64,000 bases of DNA from Natrinema altunense (GCF_000731985.1 NZ_JNCS01000009.1:1-64000); one strand, 5' to 3'; positions 33,200-41,574 are shown, counted from the first letter of the stretch. Notes: generated from the sequence alone by a model not told the origin. Numbers and translations are program-made.

Positions 33200-33949
33200 A
33201 TGAACCGTACAGATCCGACGCTCGATCGACGAACGGTGTTGCGGACAGTGGGCGCGGCGGCCATCGGCGCGTCCGTCGCGGGGTGTTCGGCCTTGAACAG
33301 CGCCGAGAGTGACGGCGACCGGCCCGTCCTGCCACCGCCCGAAAACCACGAGCGGATCAAGGAATCGGGGATTCCACACCCGATTTACGGGGAGGAGATC
33401 CCCGAAGCGACGGTCCCGGCACCGCTCCACGACCGCTCGGTCACGACCACGGCGTTCACCGGCGATCGTCACCTGATGCTGACGTTCGTATACACCAGCT
33501 GTACGACCGTCTGTCCGGGACTGACTGCCGCCCTGCGGCGAGTCCAGGCCGATGCGACCGATCGGGACTACGCGGACGAGATCGCGTTCCTCCCGATGAC
33601 GTTCGATCCGGAATACGACACGGCGGACGTCCTCGAGTCCTACGGCGAGGACCACGGCGTCGACTTCGACGCCGGGAACTGGTATTTCCTCCGGCCGGAG
33701 ACGCCCGACGACGCGAAGCGTATCGTCCAAGACACGTTCGGCGTCGCGTTCGAGCAAGGCAACGAGTCGTCCGATACGGGTGACGACGGGATGGATCACA
33801 GCGAAATGGATCACAACCGACAGTTCGTCCACACCTCCCTGATCCTGCTCGTGAACAAGGAGGGCGTCGTCGAGCGGGCCTACACCGGCGGCTCTCCCGG
33901 CGGTAACGAGATCGTCGAGGACGCCCGGACCGTCGTGGAGGGGTGGTGA
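33200..33949 (+). CDS. SCO1/SenC copper chaperone, Tat lipoprotein
   Basis: This 249-residue protein has a Tat signal (TLDRRTVLRTVGAAAIGAS) and lipobox VAGCSA. The thioredoxin-like SCO domain follows, with TFVYTSCTTVCPGLTAALRR (CxxxC copper site, about residues 100-104) and the third ligand His in NRQFVHTSLILLV. A short Met/His-rich insert (DDGMDHSEMDHN) before that His may also hold copper. SCO proteins load the CuA centre of subunit II of heme-copper enzymes, which matches the CuA subunit encoded 1.5 kb downstream. It starts a run of three closely spaced genes with TlpA-like and CcdA. Confidence 0.92.
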   Translation: MNRTDPTLDRRTVLRTVGAAAIGASVAGCSALNSAESDGDRPVLPPPENHERIKESGIPHPIYGEEIPEATVPAPLHDRSVTTTAFTGDRHLMLTFVYTSCTTVCPGLTAALRRVQADATDRDYADEIAFLPMTFDPEYDTADVLESYGEDHGVDFDAGNWYFLRPETPDDAKRIVQDTFGVAFEQGNESSDTGDDGMDHSEMDHNRQFVHTSLILLVNKEGVVERAYTGGSPGGNEIVEDARTVVEGW

Positions 33950-33952
33950 CCG

Positions 33953-34486
33953 ATGCGCCGTCGCGAGGTACTCGTGGGAGTGGCCGGACTCGCCGCCCTC
34001 GGCGGCGGCGGTGCGCTCGCGGTCGGCGAATGGAACCCCCTCGAGAGCGGCGACGCCGTCGATTCGATCGAACTCGAGACGATCGACGCGCCGGGAAGCG
34101 ACGCGGGCACCGCGAGCGTCCCAGAACGCGGACGAGTGACGTTCGTCGAACTGTTCGCCACCTGGTGTACCGTCTGTGAGCGCCAGATGGAACCGCTCGG
34201 GGCGGTCCACGAGACGGTCGACGACGATGTCCAGTTCGTCTCCGCGACGAGCGAACCCGTCGGGAACACCGTCACTCGGGCGGACATCGCGGACTGGTGG
34301 CGCGATCACGACGGCGACTGGCCCGTCGCACTGGACACGGATCTCGAGTTGACGGAGGCCCTCGACGCCTCGGGCGTCCCGTACGCGTTCGTGCTGGACG
34401 AATCGAACGCAGTCACGTGGTCCGGTCGCGGGCGCGAATCGGCCGACGAGATCCGATCGGCGATCGACGCCGCCGGAGGTGAGTGA
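33953..34486 (+). CDS. TlpA/ResA-like exported thioredoxin
   Basis: This 177-residue protein has an N-terminal twin-arginine-like signal or anchor (MRRREVLVGVAGLAALGGGG) with no lipobox Cys, then a thioredoxin fold with FVELFATWCTVCERQMEPLG (CTVC active site), VSATSEPVGNTVT, and the cis-Pro region GVPYAFVLDE. Such proteins keep the Cys pairs of SCO and CuA reduced for copper insertion. It begins 3 nt after the SCO stop and precedes CcdA, its probable electron supplier. Confidence 0.88.
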   Translation: MRRREVLVGVAGLAALGGGGALAVGEWNPLESGDAVDSIELETIDAPGSDAGTASVPERGRVTFVELFATWCTVCERQMEPLGAVHETVDDDVQFVSATSEPVGNTVTRADIADWWRDHDGDWPVALDTDLELTEALDASGVPYAFVLDESNAVTWSGRGRESADEIRSAIDAAGGE

Positions 34487-34487
34487 C

Positions 34488-35150
34488 GTGACGAGCGGCG
34501 AACTCCTCGGCACCGTGGCGTTCGCCCTCGGTGCTGGAATCACCACGTTCTTCTCGCCGTGTGCGTACGCGCTCTTGCCCGGATACGTCGGCTACTACGT
34601 CGCCGCGACCGGCGATGAGACCGCACCGCCGCTGTCGGGGACGCTCGCCCGCGGGCTCGCCGCCGCCGGCGGCGCGGTGGGAGTTCTCGGCGTGCTCTCG
34701 ATCGTCGCAGTCGTCGCGGGTGAGGCCGTCGGCCAGGCATTGCCGCTACTCGAGTACGGTGTCGGCGTCGGGTTGGTGGCGCTCGGGATCTGGGTGGTGT
34801 ACGGCGGGAGCGGTGCCGTCCACGTCCTTCTGCCCGAACGCCGGTCGACCGTTCTCGGGTTCGGTCTCTTCGGCGCGATGTACGCGCTGGCGGCGGTCGC
34901 CTGTGTCCTCCCGCTGTTCCTGGGGCTCGCGTTTCGATCGCTGACGATGCCGCCGCTCGAGACGGCGCTGGTACTCGGGACGTACGCCGTGGGATTCGGG
35001 TCACTGACGGTCGCGATCACGGTCGCGACGGCATTCGGCTACGAACTGGGTGCCGGCCGCATCGCCGGCTCCGTCGACCGCGTGGTACGACTGGCTGGGG
35101 TCGTGCTGATCGTAGCCGGCCTCGGACAGCTATACGTCGCCGCGGTCTGA
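34488..35150 (+). CDS. ccdA: CcdA-type thiol:disulfide transmembrane transporter
   Basis: This protein of about 220 residues has six transmembrane helices. The signature Cys pair is present: ITTFFSPCAYALLPGYVGYY in helix 1 and ALAAVACVLPLFLGLAF in helix 4. CcdA passes reducing power from cytoplasmic thioredoxin to exported thiol proteins such as the TlpA-like protein encoded just before it. The GGAGGTGA at 34475-34482 favours GTG 34488; GTG 34479 is an alternative overlapping the previous gene. Confidence 0.92.
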   Translation: MTSGELLGTVAFALGAGITTFFSPCAYALLPGYVGYYVAATGDETAPPLSGTLARGLAAAGGAVGVLGVLSIVAVVAGEAVGQALPLLEYGVGVGLVALGIWVVYGGSGAVHVLLPERRSTVLGFGLFGAMYALAAVACVLPLFLGLAFRSLTMPPLETALVLGTYAVGFGSLTVAITVATAFGYELGAGRIAGSVDRVVRLAGVVLIVAGLGQLYVAAV

Positions 35151-35294
35151 CGCCGGCTCGACGGCGGTCCCTTCTCTGTCCTGTCAGTATTAGCACCCGC
35201 CCCCACCACATTCGGCTCTGCAGACTGTCTGATGGGAATATGTGCGGGGGAACCGATATGCAAGTTCCACAATGAGACCGGAGCGAACGGAGCT

Positions 35295-35444
35295 ATGGCA
35301 CCGTCACAACGAACCGAATCAGAGCCGACGATGCAACGATTGTACGACCGCATCTGGCTACTCGCAGCGGCAGCGCTCCTGTTTTTTGCGCTGTCGTACG
35401 TCGCGTGGGGCTGGGTGGACGTCTTCTCGGTACCACTGGGGTGA
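35295..35444 (+). CDS. Single-helix mini-subunit of the heme-copper enzyme (subunit IIa-like)
   Basis: This 49-residue protein consists of a short polar head (MAPSQRTESEPTMQRLYDRI) and one hydrophobic helix (WLLAAAALLFFALSYVAWGW). It ends 4 nt before the CuA subunit gene. B-type (ba3) oxidases of Thermus have a one-helix subunit IIa encoded beside subunit II; this gene has the same size and place, though sequence similarity cannot be judged by eye. A CGATATGCAAG element at about 35259 lies about 27-32 nt upstream. Met 35331 is an alternative start. Confidence 0.65.
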   Translation: MAPSQRTESEPTMQRLYDRIWLLAAAALLFFALSYVAWGWVDVFSVPLG

Positions 35445-35448
35445 TTCC

Positions 35449-35991
35449 ATGACATCACCGATCAAACCCCCGGACGGCAACTGGTGGGACCAACCCGTCA
35501 ACAGGCGCGAATCGATCTGGCTCGGACTCGGTGTCGGCTGGTCGCTGATCCTCTTCGGCTGGATGAGTGCCTGGACGCGGGTCGGTGATCAGAACCCCAT
35601 CGGCGAGACGTTCCGCGTCGAGGCCGAGGAGTTCCGCGAGAAGTTGACCGACTACAAGGAGCGTGCCGAGGACACCGACGACGGACTCGTTCCGCCGGAC
35701 CAGGACGTCTATATTCAGGCGATGCGGTTCCAGTGGGACGGCGCGCCGGTCGTCCTCGAGACGGGGACGGAGTACGACTTCCACCTCAACTCGATGGACG
35801 TCCAACACGGCTTCTCGCTCCGACCCGAGGACGCGCTGAGCAAACAGATCAACCTGCAGGTGTTGCCCGGCTACGAGTGGGTCGTGCCGATGACCTTCGA
35901 CGAACCCGGCACCTACCACATCATCTGTAACGAGTTCTGTGGGCAGGGCCACCGGAGCATGCACGGCACCATCGTCGTGGAGGAGGGATAA
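35449..35991 (+). CDS. Heme-copper enzyme subunit II with complete CuA site
   Basis: This 180-residue protein has one N-terminal membrane helix (SIWLGLGVGWSLILFGWMSA), a charged coiled spacer (FRVEAEEFREKLTDYKERAE, about residues 55-72), and a cupredoxin domain. CuA ligands are all present: H120 in MDVQHGFSL, then C160, E162, C164, H168 and M171 in CNEFCGQGHRSM. It accepts electrons one at a time from a blue-copper or cytochrome donor outside the cell and passes them to subunit I. The next gene starts 2 nt after its stop. Confidence 0.93.
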   Translation: MTSPIKPPDGNWWDQPVNRRESIWLGLGVGWSLILFGWMSAWTRVGDQNPIGETFRVEAEEFREKLTDYKERAEDTDDGLVPPDQDVYIQAMRFQWDGAPVVLETGTEYDFHLNSMDVQHGFSLRPEDALSKQINLQVLPGYEWVVPMTFDEPGTYHIICNEFCGQGHRSMHGTIVVEEG

Positions 35992-35993
35992 CG

Positions 35994-37739
35994 ATGGCAC
36001 ACAGACTGGACGTTCTCGGGCTGTTCGACAACGAGTACCGTGAGGACGGCTTCCGGACCTGCTCCGTGACGGGGCTCGAGGTCCACCGCTCCGTCGATAA
36101 CCACGTCAAGCTGTTCGGGCTCACGGCGGTCGTCGCCCTGCTGTACGGCGGTATCTTCGCCTTCACCGTCGCGATGACCCGCTGGGAGGTGATCGGGCTG
36201 CTCGATCCCGGAGCCTTCTACACCCACCTGAGTCTACACGCCTGGAACCTGCTGATCTTCTGGATGGTGTTCATGGAGATCGCCATCCTCTACGTCGGCG
36301 GTCCGATGGTGCTTGGCAGACGGCTGCCGTTCACGAGGGTCGCGAAGGCCGGCTGGCTCGTCATGGCCGCCGGGGCGGTCCTGGTCAACTACGCCATCTG
36401 GACCACCGAGGCACCCAACGAGGCACCGCTGTTGACTGCCTACGTGCCGATGCCGATCGCCCCGCTGTTCTACGCGGGCGCGATCGTCTTCATCTTGGGC
36501 ACGGTCGTCGCGGCGCTGCCGTTCTTCGCGACGATGTGGTTCGAGAAGCGCGAGAACCCGGGCAAGACGCTGCCGCTTGTCAGCTTCGCCGCCTTCGTCA
36601 CGTCGATCATCGCCGTCGAGGCGCTGGTTGGCGGCCTGCTCGCCTTCGGCCCCGCCCTGTTGTGGCGGCTCGAGATCATCGAGTGGTGGGATGCGGCCTG
36701 GTACCGCCAGATGTACTGGATCATCGGCCACGGCACCCAGCAGATCAACCTCGTGGCGATGATCGCGGTCTGGTACTTCCTGACCCACGTCGTCGCGGGC
36801 GCGGAGGTCGCCAGCGAGAAGGTCTCGCGGACCGCCTTCATCCTGTACCTGTTCTTCATCAACCTCGGGGCGGCACACCACCTGCTGTCCGATCCCGCCG
36901 TCTCGACCGGCTGGCGGATCTGGAACACGTCCTACGCGTTCTACGGGGCGACGTTCGCGAGCCTGATCCACGCGTTCGCCATCCCGGCCGGCCTCGAGGC
37001 TGGCCGGCGCAAACGCGGGAAAGGCGGCGGCCTGTTCGGTTGGCTGACGTCCGCGCCGTGGTCGAACCCCGTGTTCTCCTCGACGATCTTCTCGATCATC
37101 CTCTTTGGCTTCCTCGGGGGGATCACGGGCGTCATGATGGGCCAGCTCCAGCTCAACATGACCTGGCACAACACGTTCGCGACCGTCGGGCACTTCCACG
37201 GCACCGTCGTCCTCGGGACCACGGTCGCGTTCATGGGCCTGGTCTTCTTCGTGATCCGGACGATGTTCATGCGCCAGTATATCTCCGAGCGGCTGGCTTC
37301 GATCCAACCGTACTTCTACTCGGCCGCGATGGGCGTGGCCGTCCTGATGATGATGTACGTCGGCATCCTCTACGGGATTCCGCGCCGGACCGCCGAGGTC
37401 GTCGAGAACATCCCCGGCACCGAGTTCAGCCTCTCGGCCGCCGCGCCGCTGTTTGCGGTCTTCGGAATCTTCGCCCTGCTCGCGATCACCGGCGGGGTGT
37501 TGTTCGTCCTCGTGGCCGTTGGGTCGCTGGTCTTCGGTGACCGCGTCGAGAACGCGGCCGACAACGCCGACCTCGTCGCCGACGGCGGGCTCGGCATGGC
37601 ACAGGATCCGGACGATCCCGTCCACGCCTACGAGATGCGGGGGACGTTCGTCCTCTGTCTGGTCTTCCTCGCGGCGTTCGTGATCACCTACCTGCTGAAC
37701 TGGTATCTGCTCACGCAACTCTGGTCGATCGGAGCCTAA
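35994..37739 (+). CDS. Heme-copper oxidase superfamily subunit I with Gln in place of the cross-linked Tyr (candidate NO reductase)
   Basis: This 581-residue protein has about 13 membrane helices and resembles B-type (ba3) subunit I. Ligands present are H82 and H400 (low-spin and other haem/Cu region), H246 plus the H295-H296 pair for CuB, and H400/H402 in GHFHGTV. In O2 reductases the CuB His is followed four residues later by a Tyr; here helix VI reads YWIIGHGTQQ, so Gln250 takes that place. Loss of this Tyr is typical of NO-reducing branches of the superfamily. With CuA subunit II, NirK and DUF2249 neighbours, NO reduction to N2O is my preferred role. An O2 reductase with a relocated Tyr remains possible. 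Confidence 0.85.
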   Translation: MAHRLDVLGLFDNEYREDGFRTCSVTGLEVHRSVDNHVKLFGLTAVVALLYGGIFAFTVAMTRWEVIGLLDPGAFYTHLSLHAWNLLIFWMVFMEIAILYVGGPMVLGRRLPFTRVAKAGWLVMAAGAVLVNYAIWTTEAPNEAPLLTAYVPMPIAPLFYAGAIVFILGTVVAALPFFATMWFEKRENPGKTLPLVSFAAFVTSIIAVEALVGGLLAFGPALLWRLEIIEWWDAAWYRQMYWIIGHGTQQINLVAMIAVWYFLTHVVAGAEVASEKVSRTAFILYLFFINLGAAHHLLSDPAVSTGWRIWNTSYAFYGATFASLIHAFAIPAGLEAGRRKRGKGGGLFGWLTSAPWSNPVFSSTIFSIILFGFLGGITGVMMGQLQLNMTWHNTFATVGHFHGTVVLGTTVAFMGLVFFVIRTMFMRQYISERLASIQPYFYSAAMGVAVLMMMYVGILYGIPRRTAEVVENIPGTEFSLSAAAPLFAVFGIFALLAITGGVLFVLVAVGSLVFGDRVENAADNADLVADGGLGMAQDPDDPVHAYEMRGTFVLCLVFLAAFVITYLLNWYLLTQLWSIGA

Positions 37740-37821
37740 CCGACCGGCCCCGATCCTCGACGGCCGAACCGACCGCCCTCGCGGGCGAATCGATTCCCGA
37801 CTCACGATCACCGACGCACGA

Positions 37822-38553
37822 ATGACAGCATCCGACACCGACGCAACCGTATCGCCGCTCGAGTACGTCAGGCGAGTCCTCCGACAGGCATGGCGTGACA
37901 TCTTGAGCGTGTACTACGCGAACACGCCGATCTGGCGGCTGTTCAAGAGCGTCGGTCTGCTCTTTTTCGGCTTCTTCTGCTGGACGGCGTCGAACCTCCT
38001 GTTCTCGTACGGAGTCGAGTGGACGGTCCTCGAGTACGTTCGGGCCTACGGCTTCGTCCTCATCCTCTGGGGGCCGCTGACCCACGCCGTGATCGTCCCG
38101 CTGGTGATCCGGCTCCGACGGACCGCCGACCGGTCCATCGTCCGAACGATCGCACGCAACGGATCCAAGATCAACCTCTCGGTCTTCCTCGCGATCGTCC
38201 TGATTCTGGGAACGGCCCCGATCTCGCCGATGGTACTCGACTTCCAGCCGACCCTCGAGGGCGACTCGAGCGCGGACGTGAACCCCGACCTCTCCTGTAC
38301 GCGGGCGGCCGGCGAAATCACCTGCGAACTCTCCGAGTCCGAGGGGATCGACAGCGTCGTCGTGACCAGCGGCGGGAACGAGGTGACGCGGACCCAGGAC
38401 CCACCGTACGACGTCACGTTCCGGGAGGCCGACCTCGAGGAGGCGGTCGGTCAGAAGGAGTTCATCGTCGAACTCCGCGACGAGGACGGCGAGACGCTGC
38501 GGCGGTACCGGCGACCCGTATCGTCGGTGTCCGAGGCCGATAGTAGCAACTGA
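37822..38553 (+). CDS. Membrane protein with extracellular C-terminal domain, unknown function
   Basis: This 243-residue protein has three or four hydrophobic segments (SVGLLFFGFFCWTASNLLFS, YGFVLILWGPLTHAVIVPLV, LSVFLAIVLILGTAPISPMV), then a domain of about 100 residues. That domain has a Cys pair (LSCTRAAGEITCELSES) and beta-rich composition, ending DEDGETLRRYRRPVSS. It is probably outside the membrane and may be disulfide-bonded. No family is recognised. The last four codons and the stop lie inside a long palindrome (38540-38621), so the natural C-terminus may have been altered by that element. Confidence 0.65.
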   Translation: MTASDTDATVSPLEYVRRVLRQAWRDILSVYYANTPIWRLFKSVGLLFFGFFCWTASNLLFSYGVEWTVLEYVRAYGFVLILWGPLTHAVIVPLVIRLRRTADRSIVRTIARNGSKINLSVFLAIVLILGTAPISPMVLDFQPTLEGDSSADVNPDLSCTRAAGEITCELSESEGIDSVVVTSGGNEVTRTQDPPYDVTFREADLEEAVGQKEFIVELRDEDGETLRRYRRPVSSVSEADSSN

Positions 38554-38621
38554 AACGATTTACACACTGATCGCAATGCCCTCGTGCGATCAGGTGTGCA
38601 ATGACTTTCAGTTGCTACTAT
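38540..38621. repeat. 82-bp near-perfect palindrome (MITE-like or terminator hairpin)
   Basis: The outer arms ATAGTAGCAACTGAAA (38540-38555) and TTTCAGTTGCTACTAT (38606-38621) are exact inverted repeats. The inner arms ACAC-TGATCGCA (about 38562-38574) and TGCGATCAGGTGT (38585-38597) pair with one bulge. The whole could fold to a single hairpin with a loop of about 10 nt. It lies between convergent genes and supplies the stop codon of the upstream one. The length, terminal inverted repeats and AT content above the surroundings suggest a small non-autonomous transposable element; a bidirectional terminator is the alternative. Confidence 0.7.
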
Positions 38622-38648
38622 AGGTCGTCGCCGACCGCGCGGAGCGGT

Positions 38649-38864
38649 TCAATCGAAGGTTGCGACGAGATTACCCGCCGCGAGCGGATCCGAAGCGTTT
38701 GCTTCCCGCTCGTTCGGTTCCAGCGTCGTCGCGTCGTCGTATTCGACTCTGGCTGCGCCGGTTTCGTCGACCGCGTAGACGACGCCGCTGGGCACGACGT
38801 CGAGACAGCCGGCGATGGCTCCCGTTACCGCGCCGACCGTCGCCAGCATCGCTCGTCGATTCAT
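38649..38864 (-). CDS. Small Tat lipoprotein (71 aa)
   Basis: MNRRAMLATVGAVTGAIAGC is a short twin-arginine signal with lipobox Cys at residue 20, followed by about 50 residues rich in Asp, Glu and Ala (VVYAVDETGAARVEYDDATT). No known domain is visible. Only a small acidic moiety would be displayed on the surface. It lies downstream of the copper-ATPase gene on the same strand, with a gap of about 130 bp. Confidence 0.6.
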   Translation of the reverse strand: MNRRAMLATVGAVTGAIAGCLDVVPSGVVYAVDETGAARVEYDDATTLEPNEREANASDPLAAGNLVATFD

Positions 38865-38993
38865 ATACGAACGTATTGGAAAATCGACTTCACAAACCCG
38901 ACTCGAGCTAAAACGGCCGTTTCAGTTATCGGGGACCGGTATCGAGGCAGTGATACGCCCGGCGTTGGCCCTCGAGGCGTCGCGGCTCCCGGT

Positions 38994-41489
38994 TCACCGA
39001 TCGTCCGAAAGCACCGGCCGCGAGGAGTTGACGACGACGATGGCGCTGCTGGTGGCCATCGCGACGGCGGCGAACAGCGGGTTGAGCAACCCCGCCGCGG
39101 CCAGCGGGATCGCGACCGCGTTGTACAGCAGCGCCCAGCAGACGTTCTCGCGGATGCGCCGTCGCGTGCCCGCCGCGAGATCGAACACGGCGGGGACGGC
39201 GCGGAGATCGCTCCCGGTCACGACGGCGTCGGCGGCGTTGGTCGCGCGAGCGGTCCCGCTGTCGAGCGCGATGCCGACGTCCGCGGCCGCCAGTGCGGGC
39301 GCGTCGTTGGTCCCGTCGCCGACCATCGCGGTGGTCCCCTCGTCGGTGAGCCGCCGGAGGGTCTCGACTTTGCCGTCCGGCGGGACGCCCGCGAAGACCC
39401 GATCGACCGCCGGATGGTCGCGGAACGTCGCCGTCGCGGCTTCGTCGTCGCCCGTCAGGACGATCACCTCGCGGTCGGCGACCGACTCGAGGACCTCGCG
39501 CCACTCCGCACGCCGGCGGTCCCCGACGACCGCGACGGCCCGCGCCCGCCCGTCGTAGCCGATGACCGCGGGGAGGTCGCCGTCCGCTCGAGTTTCGTCG
39601 ATCGCCGCCTCGAGCGCCGTCGGGATCGGGCCGACCAGCCGTTCGACGAGGTCGGGCGTCCCCACCACGACGCGGCGACGGGCCGCGAGAGACGGCTCGA
39701 ACACCCGCTCCTCGGGCGCGGGCCGATCGGACGACTCGAGACCGACCGTCGCACTCACGCCCTCGCCGGGGTGTCGTTCGAAGTCGGTCACCGCGAGGTC
39801 GCGGCCGCGAGGGACCGGGTCGCCGGCCGCCGCGGCGTCGACGGTACCGCCGTCGGACGCGACCGGGTCGTCGGCTCCCGCGCCCTCGGCCGCAGCGTGG
39901 GCGACGATAGCGTCCGCAACGGGATGTTCGGAGCGGCGCTCGACGACCGCGGCGAACGCCATCGCCGAATCCTCGCCGTGGACCTCGCGGACCGACATCT
40001 CGCCGGCGGTCAGCGTGCCGGTCTTGTCGAAGACGACCGTCTCGGCGGCCGACGCCGACTCGAACAGGGTCGCGTTCGCGACCACGATTCCGCGCTCTAA
40101 GGCGTCGCGCAGTCCGGACGCGACCGCCAGCGGCGTCGCCAGCCCCATCGCGCAGGGACAGGAGACGACGAGGACCGTCAGCCCCGTCAACACGGCGTCG
40201 CCGACCGGCATCCCCGTCGCGAGCCGCCAGGTCGTGACGAGGACCGCGACGGTCACCACGAGGGGAACGAAGACCGTCGCGAGTCGGTCGGCCAGCCGCT
40301 GGACGCCCGGGGTCGCGCTCTGGATCTCCCACATGAGCGTCGCGATCCGGTCGAGCGTACTCTCGGCGTCCGCGCCGACCTCGAGAACGAGGGCGCTGTC
40401 GGTCACGATCGCGCCGCCGACGACTCGGTCCCCCGGCCCCTTCGTGACCGGCAGCGACTCACCCGTGAGGACCGACTCGTCGACCGCCGCCGTCCCCTCG
40501 CGGACGGTGCCGTCGACCGGGATCCGCTCGCCCGGTTTGACGAGCAGTTCGTCGCCGGCCGCGAGCCGATCGACGGGGACCGTCTCGGTCCCGTCCGGGA
40601 GCCGACGGGTCGCCTCACGGACCTGCGCGGCCGTCACGTCCGCGAGCAGATCGGTGGCCCGGCGCTTGATCCGGCGCTCGTAGTAGGTGCCAAGCGAGAC
40701 GATCATGATCACGGCGACGGTCACGTCGTAGTAGAGGTGGGTGCTGCCCGTCGCCAGCGCGACCGTGCTGTAAGCGTAGGCCGAGACGGCGGCGACGGCG
40801 ATCAGCAGGTCCATGTTCGGCTGGCCGACCCGCAGGCTGACGTACGCGCCCCGCAGGACGGGGTAGCCGGTATAGCACAGGACGCCGGTCGTCAGTAGCC
40901 CGATCATCGCCATCGGCAGGTAGATCCCGACCGGCGAGGTCGCGTCGACCGAGAGGATCCCCGTCTCGATGCCGACGTAACTCGGATAGAGGTAGAACAG
41001 GTACCACGGCATGATCAGCATCGCGAGGAAGCCGCCGACCAGCAGCCGCTGGACCAGTTCCGTCTCGTCTCGCCGGCCGCCGTCGCCGTCGCGGAACCGC
41101 GCCTCGTAGCCGTAGCCCGAGAGCGTCTCGGGGAGGTCGGCCCGCTCGAGCCGGTCGGGATCGTAGACGATCCTGGCGGTATCGGTCGCGTAGCTCGCCT
41201 CGACGGTCAGGATACCCGGCTCGTCCTCGCCCAACAGTGAGACGAATCCCTCGCAGGTCGAGCAGTGCATCCCATCGACCGCCAGGAACGTCTCCTCGGC
41301 CCCCGCGGGTACCTCGCGGTCGGTCGACTCCCGCGCGCGATCGACCACTCGCTCGCGCTCGAGTCCGTCGACGTCGTCGAGGGTCGCGCTCACCTCGAGA
41401 CAGCCGCGACAGCAGAACGTCCCCTCGACGTCGGCCGCGGTCACCGGGTCGTCGGGGATCGACAGCCCGCAGAGCGAGCAGGAACTCAT
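38994..41489 (-). CDS. FixI/CcoI-like copper-translocating P-type ATPase
   Basis: This 831-residue P1B ATPase has an N-terminal Cys-rich segment (C4-x2-C7, then FCCRGC at 26-30), an HMA domain with MHCSTC (75-79), TGES in the actuator loop (342-345), the membrane copper site CPC (444-446) and the phosphorylated Asp in DKTGT (488-492). A TMVGDGTNDAPAL hinge follows in the C-terminal part. The Cys-rich N-terminus plus HMA is typical of slow FixI/CopA2 exporters that feed copper to heme-copper oxidases and exported cuproenzymes. A perfect CGAA-N4-TTCG site (41532-41543) lies about 48 bp upstream, tying it to the island. Confidence 0.93.
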   Translation of the reverse strand: MSSCSLCGLSIPDDPVTAADVEGTFCCRGCLEVSATLDDVDGLERERVVDRARESTDREVPAGAEETFLAVDGMHCSTCEGFVSLLGEDEPGILTVEASYATDTARIVYDPDRLERADLPETLSGYGYEARFRDGDGGRRDETELVQRLLVGGFLAMLIMPWYLFYLYPSYVGIETGILSVDATSPVGIYLPMAMIGLLTTGVLCYTGYPVLRGAYVSLRVGQPNMDLLIAVAAVSAYAYSTVALATGSTHLYYDVTVAVIMIVSLGTYYERRIKRRATDLLADVTAAQVREATRRLPDGTETVPVDRLAAGDELLVKPGERIPVDGTVREGTAAVDESVLTGESLPVTKGPGDRVVGGAIVTDSALVLEVGADAESTLDRIATLMWEIQSATPGVQRLADRLATVFVPLVVTVAVLVTTWRLATGMPVGDAVLTGLTVLVVSCPCAMGLATPLAVASGLRDALERGIVVANATLFESASAAETVVFDKTGTLTAGEMSVREVHGEDSAMAFAAVVERRSEHPVADAIVAHAAAEGAGADDPVASDGGTVDAAAAGDPVPRGRDLAVTDFERHPGEGVSATVGLESSDRPAPEERVFEPSLAARRRVVVGTPDLVERLVGPIPTALEAAIDETRADGDLPAVIGYDGRARAVAVVGDRRRAEWREVLESVADREVIVLTGDDEAATATFRDHPAVDRVFAGVPPDGKVETLRRLTDEGTTAMVGDGTNDAPALAAADVGIALDSGTARATNAADAVVTGSDLRAVPAVFDLAAGTRRRIRENVCWALLYNAVAIPLAAAGLLNPLFAAVAMATSSAIVVVNSSRPVLSDDR

Positions 41490-41531
41490 CTCACGGTCGA
41501 ACGTCGTCGACGAACCGGGTAGCCGTGGCCC

Positions 41532-41543
41532 CGAACGAGTTCG
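41532..41543. promoter_or_regulatory. CGAACGAGTTCG site upstream of the copper ATPase
   Basis: A perfect CGAA-N4-TTCG element is centred 48.5 bp before the start codon of the FixI-like ATPase gene. The N4 spacer (CGAG) is not self-complementary, unlike the other sites. The placement matches the set upstream of the regulator and DUF2249 genes. Confidence 0.55.
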
Positions 41544-41574
41544 GCTCGGTGCCCGCGGGACAGTCGAGTCGATT

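Noticed and set aside
35994-37739. Plain ba3-type cytochrome c oxidase annotation
   Set aside because: The overall fold agrees, but Gln250 replaces the cross-linked Tyr and the neighbours are nitrite/NO-related. I kept O2 reduction only as an alternative.
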